64,000 nt of DNA from Brevibacillus humidisoli (GCF_020923435.1 NZ_CP087263.1:1011970-1075969); one strand, 5' to 3'. Shown: positions 16,673 through 26,470, counted from the stretch's first letter. Notes: generated by a model not told the origin, from the sequence alone. Numbers and translations: made by a program.

Positions 16673-18514
16673 ATGAAACGTCAAGATATACGCAATATTG
16701 CCATTATTGCTCACGTCGATCATGGAAAAACAACCCTGGTCGACAAGTTGCTGATTCAATCGGGCACATTTCGCAGCAACCAGCATGTGGAAGAACGGAT
16801 GATGGACTCGAACGATCTGGAGCGGGAACGCGGCATTACGATCCTGGCCAAGACTACTTCCGTCAAGTACGAAGAGTACACGATCAACATTCTTGATACG
16901 CCCGGCCACGCCGATTTTGGTGGAGAAGTAGAGCGGATCATGCGGATGGTCGATGGCGTGCTGTTGATCGTTGATGCCTTTGAAGGTTGTATGCCGCAAA
17001 CCCGTTTTGTTCTGAAAAAGGCGCTGGAAGCTGATGTGACTCCCATTGTCGTGGTCAATAAAATCGACCGGGACAATGCTCGTCCACAAGAAGTGATTAA
17101 TGAAGTATATGATTTGTTCATCGACCTTGATGCCTCTGAAGAGCAACTTGAGTTTCCGATCGTCTACGCATCGGGCCTCCAGGGGATTGCAGGGATGGAG
17201 CCGGATCAACTGCAGAGCGACCTTCGTCCGCTGTTCGAGACGATTATCTCGACCATTCCGGCACCGGACGCGGACGAGGATGCTCCGCTTCAGATGCAGG
17301 TGACGATGCTTGATTACAATGATTTCCTTGGCCGCATCGGGATCGGCCGCATTTATCGCGGTACGATGCAGGTGAACGATCAGGTGGCTGTGGTGAAGCG
17401 AGATGGTTCTGTCAAACGGATGCGCATACAGAAGCTATTCGGATTCTCCGGCTTACAGCGCGTAGAGTGGAAGGCGGCACGTGCAGGGGACATTGTAGCG
17501 GTTGCCGGGCTGGAGGAGATCAATGTCGGAGAAACCGTCTGCGACACTGAACACCCTAATCCTTTGCCGCTGTTAAAAATCGATGAGCCTACGCTGCAAA
17601 TGACCTTCCTTGTCAACAACAGTCCCTTCGCCGGACGGGAAGGCAAACACGTCACATCCCGCAAACTGCGCGATCGACTGTTAAGCGAGTTGGAGACGGA
17701 TGTATCCCTCCGGGTAGAGGAGACGGATTCGGCCGATGCGTTTATTGTCTCCGGACGCGGCGAACTCCACCTGTCCATCCTCGTTGAGAACATGCGCCGG
17801 GAAGGCTATGAACTGGCTGTCTCCAAGCCGGAAGTAATCATTCGCGAGATAGACGGACAGAAAATGGAGCCGACTGAACGGCTGATTATCGACGTGCCGG
17901 AGGAGTACACCGGCTCCGTGATGGAGACCCTCGGGATGCGGAAGGCAGAAATGGTCAACATGATTAACAACGGATACGGACAGGTTCGTCTCGAGTTCCT
18001 GATTCCCTCGCGCGGGCTGATCGGCTATCGTACAGAGTTTCTGACGATCACGCGTGGTTACGGAATCATGAACCATTCCTTTGACAGCTACCGGCCGCTG
18101 GTGCCAGGAGAAGTCGGCGGACGACATGCGGGCGTACTCATCTCCAGTGAAAGCGGTACAGCTACCACGTATGGTCTGATGTCTGTCGAGGACCGGGGCG
18201 TCATGTTTATCAATCCGGGAACAGAAGTGTACGAAGGCATGATTGTGGGCGAACATAACCGTGACAACGATCTGACCGTAAACGTCTGCAAAGAGAAGCA
18301 TGCTACCAATGTCCGCTCGGCAACCAAGGAAGAGACGGTAAAAATGAAGACGCCGCGCTTGCTCACGCTGGAAGAGGCTCTGGAATACCTGAATGACGAC
18401 GAGTTGTGCGAGGTTACACCACAGTCAATCCGACTGCGCAAAAAGTATCTGAGCAAGTCAGAGCGGGAGCGCTATGCCAAACAGAAACGGTGGGAGGCGC
18501 AGCCTCAATCGTAA
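16673..18514 (+). CDS. typA: Ribosome-binding GTPase TypA/BipA
   Basis: A translational GTPase of the EF-G class acting in ribosome assembly and stress adaptation. 613 aa from ATG 16673 (GAGGAGGACAAA site). G1 is AHVDHGKTT, switch II DTPGHADFGGE, G4 NKIDRD. Elongation-factor domain 2 and the two alpha/beta domains follow (GRGELHLSILVENMRREGYE), with the BipA-specific C-terminus. B. subtilis ylaG is the counterpart; ylaH lies two genes on, as in that organism's yla region. Strong terminator downstream. Confidence 0.96.
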   Translation: MKRQDIRNIAIIAHVDHGKTTLVDKLLIQSGTFRSNQHVEERMMDSNDLERERGITILAKTTSVKYEEYTINILDTPGHADFGGEVERIMRMVDGVLLIVDAFEGCMPQTRFVLKKALEADVTPIVVVNKIDRDNARPQEVINEVYDLFIDLDASEEQLEFPIVYASGLQGIAGMEPDQLQSDLRPLFETIISTIPAPDADEDAPLQMQVTMLDYNDFLGRIGIGRIYRGTMQVNDQVAVVKRDGSVKRMRIQKLFGFSGLQRVEWKAARAGDIVAVAGLEEINVGETVCDTEHPNPLPLLKIDEPTLQMTFLVNNSPFAGREGKHVTSRKLRDRLLSELETDVSLRVEETDSADAFIVSGRGELHLSILVENMRREGYELAVSKPEVIIREIDGQKMEPTERLIIDVPEEYTGSVMETLGMRKAEMVNMINNGYGQVRLEFLIPSRGLIGYRTEFLTITRGYGIMNHSFDSYRPLVPGEVGGRHAGVLISSESGTATTYGLMSVEDRGVMFINPGTEVYEGMIVGEHNRDNDLTVNVCKEKHATNVRSATKEETVKMKTPRLLTLEEALEYLNDDELCEVTPQSIRLRKKYLSKSERERYAKQKRWEAQPQS

Positions 18515-18541
18515 ATAGTTGGACGGCAAAGAGTGTTGGCA

Positions 18542-18581
18542 GCCGCTTTTGTCCGTAGGACCAAAAGCGGCTTTTCCTTTT
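18542..18581 (+). terminator. Terminator of typA
   Basis: GCCGCTTTTG/CAAAAGCGGC stem with inner TCC/GGA pairs and TTTTCCTTTT tail. Confidence 0.9.
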
Positions 18582-18664
18582 GACAGCCTGTATGGCAATT
18601 GGTACAGTATGAGTAACATGTACTGGTTATGCTTGCAACGAATTATCTACATAGAGGTGAAATT

Positions 18665-19510
18665 GTGAAAATAGGATGTCATATCAGTGTGGGCAAGGGT
18701 CTGGAGCACGCTGCCCGACGTGCAGTAGAGCTGGGGGCGGAATCGTTTCAAGTGTTTACCAAAAACCCGCGCGGATTAAAACCGAAAAAACTAGACCGGG
18801 AAGATGCTGCAAAAGGCGTAGCAGTGATGCAGGAACACGAGATAACATTAGTATGTCACACCCCTTATATCACCAATCTCTCTACACCAAAGCCGGATCT
18901 GCAGGAAGTAACGATACGGTCGATCCTGGAAGATCTGAACATTGCAGAAGCATATGGAGCGGTAGGCGCTGTAGTGCATTGCGGCAAACACGTCGGCGAG
19001 GGAGAAGAGTATGGTACCCGGCGGATGGTGGAGACACTGGACTTGATTCTAGAGCAATACGATGGACCGGTGAAGTTGCTATTGGAAAACACGGCTGGTC
19101 AAGGATCTGAGCTTGGTCTGACGATCCCTTCGTTAATGGAGATTCGCGGAGCCACTCGCTATCCGGAGAAGATAGGCTTTTGCTTTGACACCTGCCACTC
19201 CTTTGCAGCGGGTCAATGGAGTTTGGAGACGTTTGAACAGTTGGTAGAGCAGATGAAATCAAGCGGTTATCTGGAACATCTCGTTGCGATCCACTTCAAC
19301 GACAGCAAGGCTCCGTTCGCCAGCCAAAAGGATCGTCACGAGAAGATCGGCAAAGGCGAGATCGGCAGTGAAGCATTGGCCAAGTTCCTCACGGCAGATT
19401 CTTTCGAGCACCTGCCGGTAGTGTTGGAGACGCCGGTTGACGATGAACAGGAATACGCCGAAGAGATTGTCTACCTGCACCAACTGCGGCAGGCCGGACA
19501 GCTCTCCTGA
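18665..19510 (+). CDS. nfo: Deoxyribonuclease IV (AP endonuclease)
   Basis: Cleaves DNA 5' to abasic sites in base-excision repair; a three-zinc TIM barrel. 281 aa from GTG 18665 behind AGAGGTGAAATT; the upstream ATG at 18629 adds 12 unrelated residues. Zinc-ligand signatures are VCHTPYITNL, AVVHCGKHVGEGEE, LLENTAGQGSELG, FCFDTCHSFAAG, IHFNDSKAPFASQKDRHEKIGKGEIG and VLETP. Followed after 17 bp by ylaH, likely in one transcript through to the 90-aa gene. Confidence 0.95.
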   Translation: MKIGCHISVGKGLEHAARRAVELGAESFQVFTKNPRGLKPKKLDREDAAKGVAVMQEHEITLVCHTPYITNLSTPKPDLQEVTIRSILEDLNIAEAYGAVGAVVHCGKHVGEGEEYGTRRMVETLDLILEQYDGPVKLLLENTAGQGSELGLTIPSLMEIRGATRYPEKIGFCFDTCHSFAAGQWSLETFEQLVEQMKSSGYLEHLVAIHFNDSKAPFASQKDRHEKIGKGEIGSEALAKFLTADSFEHLPVVLETPVDDEQEYAEEIVYLHQLRQAGQLS

Positions 19511-19527
19511 TTCAAGGGGGATGCGTC

Positions 19528-19848
19528 ATGGAATGGTTTGAACTGGCCTCCACCTATCAGCCTCCCAACCCTGACCTGCTCTCAGCATATGATCGATTTC
19601 GAATGTGGGCAGATGACTATCGTTTCTGGGTTATTTTTGTTTATCTAGTACTGGTGTACTACCTTGGTTTTGCCACCCGCTTTCGCATGCCGATTCTGAA
19701 AACGCTGCTGCTTTACGTCCTGTTGGCTGTGGGAGCGATTGTCTTTACCTTCCTCGATACAACCTTGCCGGTAAAAGGTGCGCTGCTTGCAGCGGTGATT
19801 ATCTTGGTCATCATCCGCCTGCGGATAAAACCGAATGCTCAAAAGTAG
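19528..19848 (+). CDS. ylaH: YlaH-like membrane protein
   Basis: 106 aa with three hydrophobic helices (about residues 32-50, 57-76, 80-97), a small YlaH-family membrane protein of unknown role. ATG 19528 follows AAGGGGGATGCGTC. Position close to typA matches the B. subtilis typA-ylaH neighbourhood. A basic tail (RLRIKPNAQK) likely faces the cytoplasm. Confidence 0.78.
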   Translation: MEWFELASTYQPPNPDLLSAYDRFRMWADDYRFWVIFVYLVLVYYLGFATRFRMPILKTLLLYVLLAVGAIVFTFLDTTLPVKGALLAAVIILVIIRLRIKPNAQK

Positions 19849-19887
19849 TCTGCACCGTACTTCTGTATTAAGAAGGGAAGTGGCGCG

Positions 19888-20160
19888 ATGAAACTGGCTG
19901 ATGCGTTGTTTAACTGGCTGCAGATCAAAGTGGTTGCTGACGCGCGACCGGATGATCGTTCGGCTGATGAGACCGTTCGCTTCTTCCAGGAGATCCTGAC
20001 GGAGGATCATCAAGTGGAGCAATTGGACTACAGAAAAGACGATACGATGTATACGATCCGCTACCGTGCAAACGGCAAATCAAACATGCAGATGTTTCCT
20101 ATTGAGGCAGTCGAACAATTGCTGGAGTCGATTCAAAACGAGCCAAAGTACAACCTATAG
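19888..20160 (+). CDS. Small hypothetical protein, 90 aa
   Basis: Not recognised. ATG 19888 follows AGAAGGGAAGTGGCGCG. Soluble, mixed alpha/beta (QIKVVADARPDD, TMYTIRYRANGKSNMQMFPIEAVEQLLESI). Forty bases after ylaH, so probably co-transcribed with nfo-ylaH; ilvE follows after a short gap. Confidence 0.65.
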   Translation: MKLADALFNWLQIKVVADARPDDRSADETVRFFQEILTEDHQVEQLDYRKDDTMYTIRYRANGKSNMQMFPIEAVEQLLESIQNEPKYNL

Positions 20161-20238
20161 GCGTTCGGGTTGTATCAGCCATCGGGTCCTGAAATTCTGC
20201 CCGGCACCATTTACCTAAATACAGAAAGGATGAGGAGC

Positions 20239-21171
20239 TTGTCGGATCGCACGTCATACGCCTATTTTGAGGGCAAGATCGTACCGATCGAAGAGGCAAA
20301 AGTGAGCATCATGACTCATGCTCTCAACTATGGAACGGGTGTGTTCGAGGGAATTCGCGCGTACTGGAATCAAGAGCACAATCAGCTCTATGTGCTGAAA
20401 GGGCCAGAGCACTACGAGCGAATGCTGCAGTCCTGCCGGATTCTCAAGATTCACCTCGATCAGAACATTGATCAGATGATGAACGTTACCCTGCAAATTT
20501 TGCGTCAGACAGGCTATCAGGAAGATGTGTACATCAGACCATTGGCTTATAAAGCGGATCCGCTGATTAAGGTGAAGCTGAGCGGAATGCGCGACGAACT
20601 GGCCATCTTCACCGTTCCTCTCGGCGAGTATCTTGATGTGAACAAAGGGCTTCATATTGGGGTTTCTCCATGGCGCAGACTAGACGATAATGCGATCCCG
20701 ACACGAGCCAAGGCGACTGGAAGCTACATCAATACGGCACTCGCTGTCGACGATTTGATGGACAGTGGATTTGACGACGGGGTCATGCTCACCCCTGACG
20801 GACATGTGGCCGAGGGCACGGCGGCCAACCTGTTTATGATTCGCGGCGGAAAGCTGATCACTTCCCCTGTGTCTGATGCGATCCTGGAGGGGATCACCCG
20901 CGCCTTACTGCTTGATATCGCTCAGGATGCTGGTTTCCAAGTAGAAATTCGTCCGATTGATCGGACGGAGCTCTATGTGGCTGATGAACTGTTTTTGTGT
21001 GGAACGGGCGTCCAAGTAGCTCCCGTGACCAAAGTAGATCACCGTCCGGTCGGTGACGGCCGCCCAGGTGACAAGACGCTAACCCTGCAAAAACTATATT
21101 TTGATGCGGTACGCGGGTATAATCCAGCTTACCAGCATTGGCTGACTCCGGTATATCCAGAGAATCGCTAA
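20239..21171 (+). CDS. ilvE: Branched-chain amino acid aminotransferase
   Basis: PLP class IV aminotransferase interconverting Leu, Ile, Val and their 2-oxo acids. TTG 20239 is chosen because AAAGGA sits 8 nt upstream, while ATG 20230 directly abuts that site; it gives 310 aa. Motifs are LNYGTGVFEGIRAY, the PLP lysine in RAKATGSYINTALA, and EGTAANLFMIRGGKLITSP...GITRALLLDIA. Of the long class IV subtype. Its products could feed the leucine-degradation carboxylase cluster at 38-43 kb. Terminator downstream. Confidence 0.9.
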   Translation: MSDRTSYAYFEGKIVPIEEAKVSIMTHALNYGTGVFEGIRAYWNQEHNQLYVLKGPEHYERMLQSCRILKIHLDQNIDQMMNVTLQILRQTGYQEDVYIRPLAYKADPLIKVKLSGMRDELAIFTVPLGEYLDVNKGLHIGVSPWRRLDDNAIPTRAKATGSYINTALAVDDLMDSGFDDGVMLTPDGHVAEGTAANLFMIRGGKLITSPVSDAILEGITRALLLDIAQDAGFQVEIRPIDRTELYVADELFLCGTGVQVAPVTKVDHRPVGDGRPGDKTLTLQKLYFDAVRGYNPAYQHWLTPVYPENR

Positions 21172-21179
21172 AAACGACA

Positions 21180-21218
21180 GGTTGCTTTTCCATCTAGGAA
21201 AAGTGGCCTATTTTTTTG
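21180..21218 (+). terminator. Terminator of ilvE
   Basis: GGTTGCTTTTCC and GGAAAAGTGGCC pair with several G-U pairs, followed by seven Ts. Confidence 0.8.
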
Positions 21219-21295
21219 TTTTTGCAACCTTCCGTCATCAGGTCCCGTCTTGAGGGTTGAACGGCCGTTACAAGCAAGAAGGGAGTGTTCAGGTA

Positions 21296-22723
21296 ATGAA
21301 ACAGTTAAAGAAGTCATGGAATAAACCGGTTGTGGCCGTCCTGGCAGTTGCGACGATCGCCGGTGGTATCACCCCTGTATGGGCAAATGCGGATAAGGGG
21401 AGCAAGGCGAAAGACGCAGCGGATGTGAAAGTGGATCAAGAGCACAAAATCGTACTGGGGGCCGATGGCGACGGTTATACTCGTTACGAGTTAAAGGATC
21501 TGCTGGAGAATGAAGCACTGTTCAATTTGCTGCTCAGCACTCATGCAGACGATCTGTATCTGATCATTGATGAGATCAACTTCGAGATGAAGCTGACGAC
21601 GTTTATGGAGGAGTACGAGGACAACTGGGAAGAACTTCTCGCTGAGTACGACGGAGACATCTATGTGGAAGTTCGATTTGATGAAGAAGAAGGCTTCATC
21701 AAACTGGAGCAGGAAATCAAAGATGACAATGTCTACATAAAAGGGAAAGTGGCCGCTGATGTAAACAAAGTTGTAATCACCAAACCGTCCGGTGACAAGA
21801 TTGAGATCGTAAATTTTGAAGATCAGCAATTTAGCGTAAGCTTCCCAGCTTCGGACAGCGAAGACGATGAGTACGTCACGTTGCAGGCATACGTATATGA
21901 CCAGCTGGTCGAGACAGAGAAGCTCAAGGTAAACAATGATGACCAGGTTGAAGAAGATACCATCATCTACACCATGGGGCTGTATGACCAGACCAAACAA
22001 GAAGTAAAAGTAAAGGGTATCGTCTCAGCTGAGGCCGATCAGGTATACGTGCGTTACGGGGATAAGGAAAAAGAGGCGACGCTGAACAGCGTCTGGGAAG
22101 GCGTGGCATCTTTCTCTGCCGCTTTTGAAGCCGATGAGGATGGAGACATCGATGAGGCTACTGTCGAAGCATATAAAGACGGCGATAAAATCGATGCGCA
22201 GACAGTTGCCTTGCTCACAGTCAACCAGCCGGATGGCGACGACGATGATCAACTGGAAGGCCAGTTTGAGATTGAGGCTAGCGCTTCGATTACCCCCCGC
22301 TACAAGCAAGTTCATGTAGAAGGGAGTATCACAGAGTCAGAAGAGGAAGAGCTGGGTGATCTGGAGGGAGAGTTGGAGCTGTATGCGACCGCTCCAGACG
22401 GTCAGCGCCATCAGATCACGCTGACCGAAGATGGGACGTTTAAAGCGGATCTTTCCTACCGCAATCGCTCGTTCAGCGCAAAAGCGGTTCATCTCCAACT
22501 CTACAGCGGAACCACACTCGTCGCCGAGAAATACGTCCCTCATGGTGAACCGCTCAACCCGCCTGGGCCGGGCAAGCTGATTCCCGGTAAAGGGAAAGGC
22601 AAGGTTGAAGGAAAAAGCGAAGTGAAAGTGGAGGTAAATGGAAAATCGAAAAAGAAAGCCGAGAAAAAGAATGGGAAATGGCAAGTGAAGTCAGAAGGCG
22701 GCCTTGCCATTGAACTGAAGTAG
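21296..22723 (+). CDS. Secreted acidic protein with basic tail
   Basis: Unknown function, predicted exported. ATG 21296 with GGGAGTGTTCAGGTA upstream; 475 aa. Signal peptide to about residue 33 (VVAVLAVATIAGGITPVWANA). The body is Asp/Glu rich and holds three or four beta-sandwich-like repeats of about 90 residues (for example DNVYIKGKVAADVNKVVI, KQEVKVKGIVSAEADQVYVR, YKQVHVEGSITESEEEELG), each starting V-x-V-x-G-x-V. After a PPGPG linker the last 45 residues are Lys rich. Opposite charges suggest wall or polymer binding; this is inference. Confidence 0.72.
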   Translation: MKQLKKSWNKPVVAVLAVATIAGGITPVWANADKGSKAKDAADVKVDQEHKIVLGADGDGYTRYELKDLLENEALFNLLLSTHADDLYLIIDEINFEMKLTTFMEEYEDNWEELLAEYDGDIYVEVRFDEEEGFIKLEQEIKDDNVYIKGKVAADVNKVVITKPSGDKIEIVNFEDQQFSVSFPASDSEDDEYVTLQAYVYDQLVETEKLKVNNDDQVEEDTIIYTMGLYDQTKQEVKVKGIVSAEADQVYVRYGDKEKEATLNSVWEGVASFSAAFEADEDGDIDEATVEAYKDGDKIDAQTVALLTVNQPDGDDDDQLEGQFEIEASASITPRYKQVHVEGSITESEEEELGDLEGELELYATAPDGQRHQITLTEDGTFKADLSYRNRSFSAKAVHLQLYSGTTLVAEKYVPHGEPLNPPGPGKLIPGKGKGKVEGKSEVKVEVNGKSKKKAEKKNGKWQVKSEGGLAIELK

Positions 22724-22761
22724 GAAGATAAGAGCGGTGACAAGTAACAGTTCGGCGAACG

Positions 22762-23100
22762 TTATTGGCGATAGGCGTTGACATAATCAATCAACTGCCT
22801 CACGTATTCACCAATAATCGGCACGGACAGAAACGGCTTGAGAAACCAGCCAAACACGCCCAGGATGATAGCAGTACCAATCGTTAATCCGAGACCCCTC
22901 GCAAGACCTGCCAAGAAGTTGGTGAACAGCAGTCTGCGGGGGGTCGTATAGTTTTGCAGCACATCGACGAGTTGGATTTCCTGCAAAAAGATGGCGATCT
23001 TGTCCAGCCTTTTGTTTAAGCCGCGGACTTCTTCCAGATGTTTCAGCAGTTGGTCAACCTTATCAATCAACTCTTCGGTCGGCGTTGAACTTCGCGACAT
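22762..23100 (-). CDS. DUF5665-like membrane protein
   Basis: 112 aa from ATG 23100 behind GCGAGGGTGGCCA. N-terminal half is a soluble helical/coiled region (EELIDKVDQLLKHLEEVRGLNKRLDKIA), then one or two hydrophobic helices at about residues 57-90 (FLAGLARGLGLTIGTAIILGVFGWFLKP). Matches the DUF5665 pattern. No functional clue from neighbours. Confidence 0.65.
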   Translation of the reverse strand: MSRSSTPTEELIDKVDQLLKHLEEVRGLNKRLDKIAIFLQEIQLVDVLQNYTTPRRLLFTNFLAGLARGLGLTIGTAIILGVFGWFLKPFLSVPIIGEYVRQLIDYVNAYRQ

Positions 23101-23184
23101 TGGCCACCCTCGCTTTCTGATTAACCTCCCTACTGTTATATGCAAAATGGGCGGCAGCCAACCACCTGAATCAGGAAGACGTGT

Positions 23185-23213
23185 TTGCCTATTTGGTTGG
23201 CCGACGGTACAAT
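23185..23213 (+). promoter_or_regulatory. Likely sigma-A promoter
   Basis: TTGCCT (23185-23190), 17-bp spacer, TACAAT (23208-23213), 35 bp before the split-barrel gene. Confidence 0.6.
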
Positions 23214-23247
23214 AGACGTACGATGATTTCTTAAGGGAGGAATTGGC

Positions 23248-23700
23248 ATGGCTGAAACAGTGGCCCAGTCACTGTCGGATGAGTTATACAACCTCCTCCA
23301 ACAGGAGCGGTTCATCTTGCTCGGTACGGTTGACCACGAGTCGGGAGCGCCGTCAACCAACGCGATTTCCTGGGTGTATGCCCCCTCGGCAGCACGTATT
23401 TGCTTTGCCGTAGACAGCCGATCACGAATTGTTGCCAATATACGCAAGGAGCCGAGAGTGGTTCTGACGTTGATTGGAGCCGGCTCGTCCTATGCGATCA
23501 GTGGAAAGGCAATCATTGCTGAGGAGCGGATGGAGACGGTTCCCCTGAAGTTGTGCAAGATCGAAGTTGCGATAGAGTCCGTTCGTGATGTCATGTTCTA
23601 CGGATCACGGATTTCAGTCGATCCACAGTACGAAAAGACGTACGACAAGCAAGCGGCTGCAAAGTTGGATCACCAGGTCATGACAGCACTGCGGGGATGA
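23248..23700 (+). CDS. Pyridoxamine 5'-phosphate oxidase-like split-barrel protein
   Basis: A small FMN-binding split-barrel protein, 150 aa, behind AAGGGAGGAATTGGC. Strands FILLGTVDHESGAPSTNAISWVY and RICFAVDSRSRIVANIRKEPRVVLTLIG are typical of the general-stress or PNPOx-like family; the exact substrate is unknown. Its terminator lies within the 3' end of the convergent HTH gene. Confidence 0.72.
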   Translation: MAETVAQSLSDELYNLLQQERFILLGTVDHESGAPSTNAISWVYAPSAARICFAVDSRSRIVANIRKEPRVVLTLIGAGSSYAISGKAIIAEERMETVPLKLCKIEVAIESVRDVMFYGSRISVDPQYEKTYDKQAAAKLDHQVMTALRG

Positions 23701-23734
23701 GAAGAACGTGATGTGTGCAGGCTCGCAGAAATGT

Positions 23735-25033
23735 TCAGATCATTGAATCGGGGAGCGGCCCCGATTTTTTTATTTCTTCCGACCATTCTTCAAAAGACGT
23801 TGTAAACCAGGTCACAGCCGGGCGATATTGTTCAAGACGTGCATATATGGTTCCTGTTGTTTGGAAGGCGCGCAAGTGGAGATGTCGCTGTTCAGGAGAT
23901 GGCGATTCTGTGAGGCTCTTTTTTAGAGAATAGGCCACTGCTTCAGCACGCAAAGGGTCGTTGGTAGCGTTGGCCAGCAGCAGTTCCGCTTCAATCCGAA
24001 CTCGCTTACTGGAAGACCGAAGCATTCTGTGGCACAGTTCGGTCGCCTGTTCAACGCGATCCGTCTCAACATACAACTTGGCCAGTTCCAGTGAGGCACT
24101 CTCGAAAACAGCCTCTTTTGCCGGGCGGTTCAAGTCGGTTGCTTTAGACAAATGCTTCTCAGCGAGTCGGTACCGGTTCTGTTTTCTATAGAGCCAGCCC
24201 AACATATAGTGAGACTCGGGCAGCCGCTTATGGGTCGGTAAGAGGGAAAAGGCTGCTAGTGATCGTTTCAGTTCTTCTTCCGCATCGCGATCATACCTCA
24301 AATGCAGATAGCATCTTCCTAGTTCTAAGCTGAGCTCGCCACTGCGGTAATAGGTGTTGTACAACTGGTTCAACTGTATCGCCTGTTTAAACTGCTCAGC
24401 AGCCGAGTACCACTCTCTTAATTGGCTGTGCATCACACCCGTATAGTACAGGATTTCGATCCGCAGCAGGCCGTTCACCTGATGGAGAGTGATCAAGTGG
24501 TACGCCTCCCGCAAGCATGGGCATGCCTTTTCCGGCTGTGCGGCTTGCAAGCAGCAGGAACCGAGGGACAACAGCGCACGGATCAACGGAAATGGGTCGT
24601 CAAACTCCCGCACCAGTTGAACACTTCTTTCGTAAAGCGACTCTGCTTCCCGAAGAGATGTTGCGGCTTGCGCCAGCCGCCCACGGGCCCAGCAGTAAAT
24701 CCCTTCGTCCATAGGGGCGAGAGGGGCGCCGTCCAGTTTCTGCAGCCATTTTTTGACGCTCTCCCAATCCTGTTCCTCGATCCGATTCTGGATGTGGCGA
24801 AGTGCGTTTTTGATCTCAATTTGCGTAAATGTAGGATTGGGCGATTCGTTCCACAATTCCTGCAAGTTGATGCCCAGGCGTTTTGCCAGTTGATCAAGGA
24901 TTTCAGGTGAGGGGATCACTTGTCCTTTTTCTATCTGGCTAACGTAACTCCGGTTGCAAATGCCGGCTGCCAATTCCTCCTGTGTCATCCGCAAACGTTT
25001 TCGCTGTTCCCGCAATCGCTTTCCCACCAACAT
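23735..25033 (-). CDS. HTH regulator with TPR domain
   Basis: 432 aa from ATG 25033 (AAAGGGTGGAACGC upstream). Residues 5-60 form an XRE-type helix-turn-helix (RMTQEELAAGICNRSYVSQIEKGQVIPSPEILDQLAKRLG). The remainder is about eight tetratricopeptide-like helical pairs (YYTGVMHSQLREWYSAAEQFKQAIQL, YMLGWLYRKQNRYRLAEKHLSKA). This layout is that of RRNPP-type (Rap/NprR/PlcR) peptide-sensing regulators, though no peptide gene is evident on either side, so peptide control is inference. Confidence 0.78.
   Translation of the reverse strand: MLVGKRLREQRKRLRMTQEELAAGICNRSYVSQIEKGQVIPSPEILDQLAKRLGINLQELWNESPNPTFTQIEIKNALRHIQNRIEEQDWESVKKWLQKLDGAPLAPMDEGIYCWARGRLAQAATSLREAESLYERSVQLVREFDDPFPLIRALLSLGSCCLQAAQPEKACPCLREAYHLITLHQVNGLLRIEILYYTGVMHSQLREWYSAAEQFKQAIQLNQLYNTYYRSGELSLELGRCYLHLRYDRDAEEELKRSLAAFSLLPTHKRLPESHYMLGWLYRKQNRYRLAEKHLSKATDLNRPAKEAVFESASLELAKLYVETDRVEQATELCHRMLRSSSKRVRIEAELLLANATNDPLRAEAVAYSLKKSLTESPSPEQRHLHLRAFQTTGTIYARLEQYRPAVTWFTTSFEEWSEEIKKSGPLPDSMI
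23746..23771 (+). terminator. Terminator of the split-barrel gene
   Basis: AATCGGGG/CCCCGATT stem followed by Ts. It overlaps the last codons of the convergent HTH-TPR gene. Confidence 0.85.
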
Positions 25034-25228
25034 GCGTTCCACCCTTTGTTTCTATTTCTGTTTCTATCCATCTGCCTGCTGCTTCCATCTATTCTTGTCG
25101 GAACCTTGGGACTTTTGGACCGATTTGTCAATGATATAGGTAATAGTTCGATTAGCCTGTATGATTTCCTGCCAAAGAGAGACGGAAATAAGGAATGGTT
25201 GGCAAGTGGGAAACGAAAAGAAGGAATA

Positions 25229-25255
25229 AAAGAAGACCAGCACAGAGCTGGTCTT
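25229..25255 (-). terminator. Terminator of the aldo/keto reductase gene
   Basis: AAGACCAGC/GCTGGTCTT stem; read leftward it is followed by CTTTTATT. Confidence 0.8.
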
Positions 25256-25268
25256 GAAGGGGGCTTGC

Positions 25269-26309
25269 TTATTGGTGAAGAACGGGGGTCGGCTTTGTCT
25301 TGGTATCGGACATGGGCTGCTTCAGACGCTCGTTGTATCCATTCACCCACAGTTCTTCCAGTGTGGAAAACTCTTCATTTGTCAGCGGGGTCACGTCGGA
25401 TGCGAGTGCAAATTCCCGCAAGTTGTGGTCATTGGTGAAGTTAGGCAGTACGGTGGCGACACTGGGACGATACAAAGAGAACTGAATAGCCAGTTGCCCG
25501 ATTGTGCGTCCCTCCCCGTCGAACAGCCCTTTCGCTTTCATCTCTCTCACCACATCCACTCCTGCTTGCATCCATTCTACCGGACGATGGCTGCGGTGGT
25601 CGCTCTTGTCAAAATGCTTGTCAGGATCATAGCTGCCGTCCAACAGTCCAGATGCGTGCGGGACACGAACGATGAGACTGCGCTGTTCCGCTTCCGCTAC
25701 CGGAAACAAGTCACGAGCGGGATCCTGTTCGACAATATTGTTAATGATTTGAATGGCAGCATAGCCCGGGCGTTTTAATGCCGCGATCGACTCGTCCCGC
25801 CAGCCGATATCAGGCCCCATGGCAGCACCGTAGTAGCGGATTTTTCCTTCTGTCTTGAGCTGTTCCAGCACGTCGCATATTTCGTCGCTGAGCACTGCCT
25901 CCATTCGCGGGTTGTGCAGTTGATAAAAATCGATGTAATCGGTGCCCAGACGCTTGAGGCTCTGTTCGCATGCATAGCGAATGTGTTCCTTGCTCCAGTT
26001 CTGCGGCAGCTCGGAGTGGCCCTTGCGCTCACCGGGAAGATTGTATATGTCGTAACCAAACTTGGTAGCAATCACCACTTTGTCGCGGATGTCTTTCAGC
26101 GTATCGGCCAGTATCGTCTCACCCAGTCCATTCCCGTATACGTCGGCGGTATCGAAAAAGGTAATGCCGTACTCTTCATAGGCCGAACGTAGCAGACGCT
26201 TCCCGACTTCCACATCAGTGACGCCCCACCATTTTGTCGCAACCGACCATACGCCGAAGCCAATCTCTGACACGTTCAAATCGGTTCCTGCGAGGGTTCT
26301 GTACTTCAT
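25269..26309 (-). CDS. Aldo/keto reductase
   Basis: NADPH-dependent TIM-barrel oxidoreductase, 346 aa from ATG 26309 (GGAGAGAGTCGGG). Motifs: [27 protein letters not shown] with catalytic Asp and Tyr, [10 protein letters not shown] with the Lys, and FYQLHNPR with His. [24 protein letters not shown] is typical of the YhdN/IolS-like group. Substrate unknown. Monocistronic. Confidence 0.85.
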   Translation of the reverse strand: MKYRTLAGTDLNVSEIGFGVWSVATKWWGVTDVEVGKRLLRSAYEEYGITFFDTADVYGNGLGETILADTLKDIRDKVVIATKFGYDIYNLPGERKGHSELPQNWSKEHIRYACEQSLKRLGTDYIDFYQLHNPRMEAVLSDEICDVLEQLKTEGKIRYYGAAMGPDIGWRDESIAALKRPGYAAIQIINNIVEQDPARDLFPVAEAEQRSLIVRVPHASGLLDGSYDPDKHFDKSDHRSHRPVEWMQAGVDVVREMKAKGLFDGEGRTIGQLAIQFSLYRPSVATVLPNFTNDHNLREFALASDVTPLTNEEFSTLEELWVNGYNERLKQPMSDTKTKPTPVLHQ

Positions 26310-26420
26310 CCCGACTCTCTCCTTCGATTGTTTTGGTAACCTCGTCCTTATCTTAACACGTTCTGAACGGAGAGAAAAATCGGAAACAAAAGTGTTTCTT
26401 ACAGCTTTGTGACGGAGGGG

Positions 26421-26461
26421 CAAAAAGAAAAGACCTTTGTGCTCTTGGGGCAAAAGGTCTT
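26421..26461 (-). terminator. Terminator of ylaJ
   Basis: AAGACCTTTG/CAAAAGGTCTT stem; leftward tail TTCTTTTTG. Confidence 0.8.
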
Positions 26462-26470
26462 GTAGCAGGA

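Noticed and set aside
24422-24910. 162-codon plus-strand frame within the HTH-TPR gene
   Set aside because: Shadow of the TPR-coding strand; composition follows the opposite gene.
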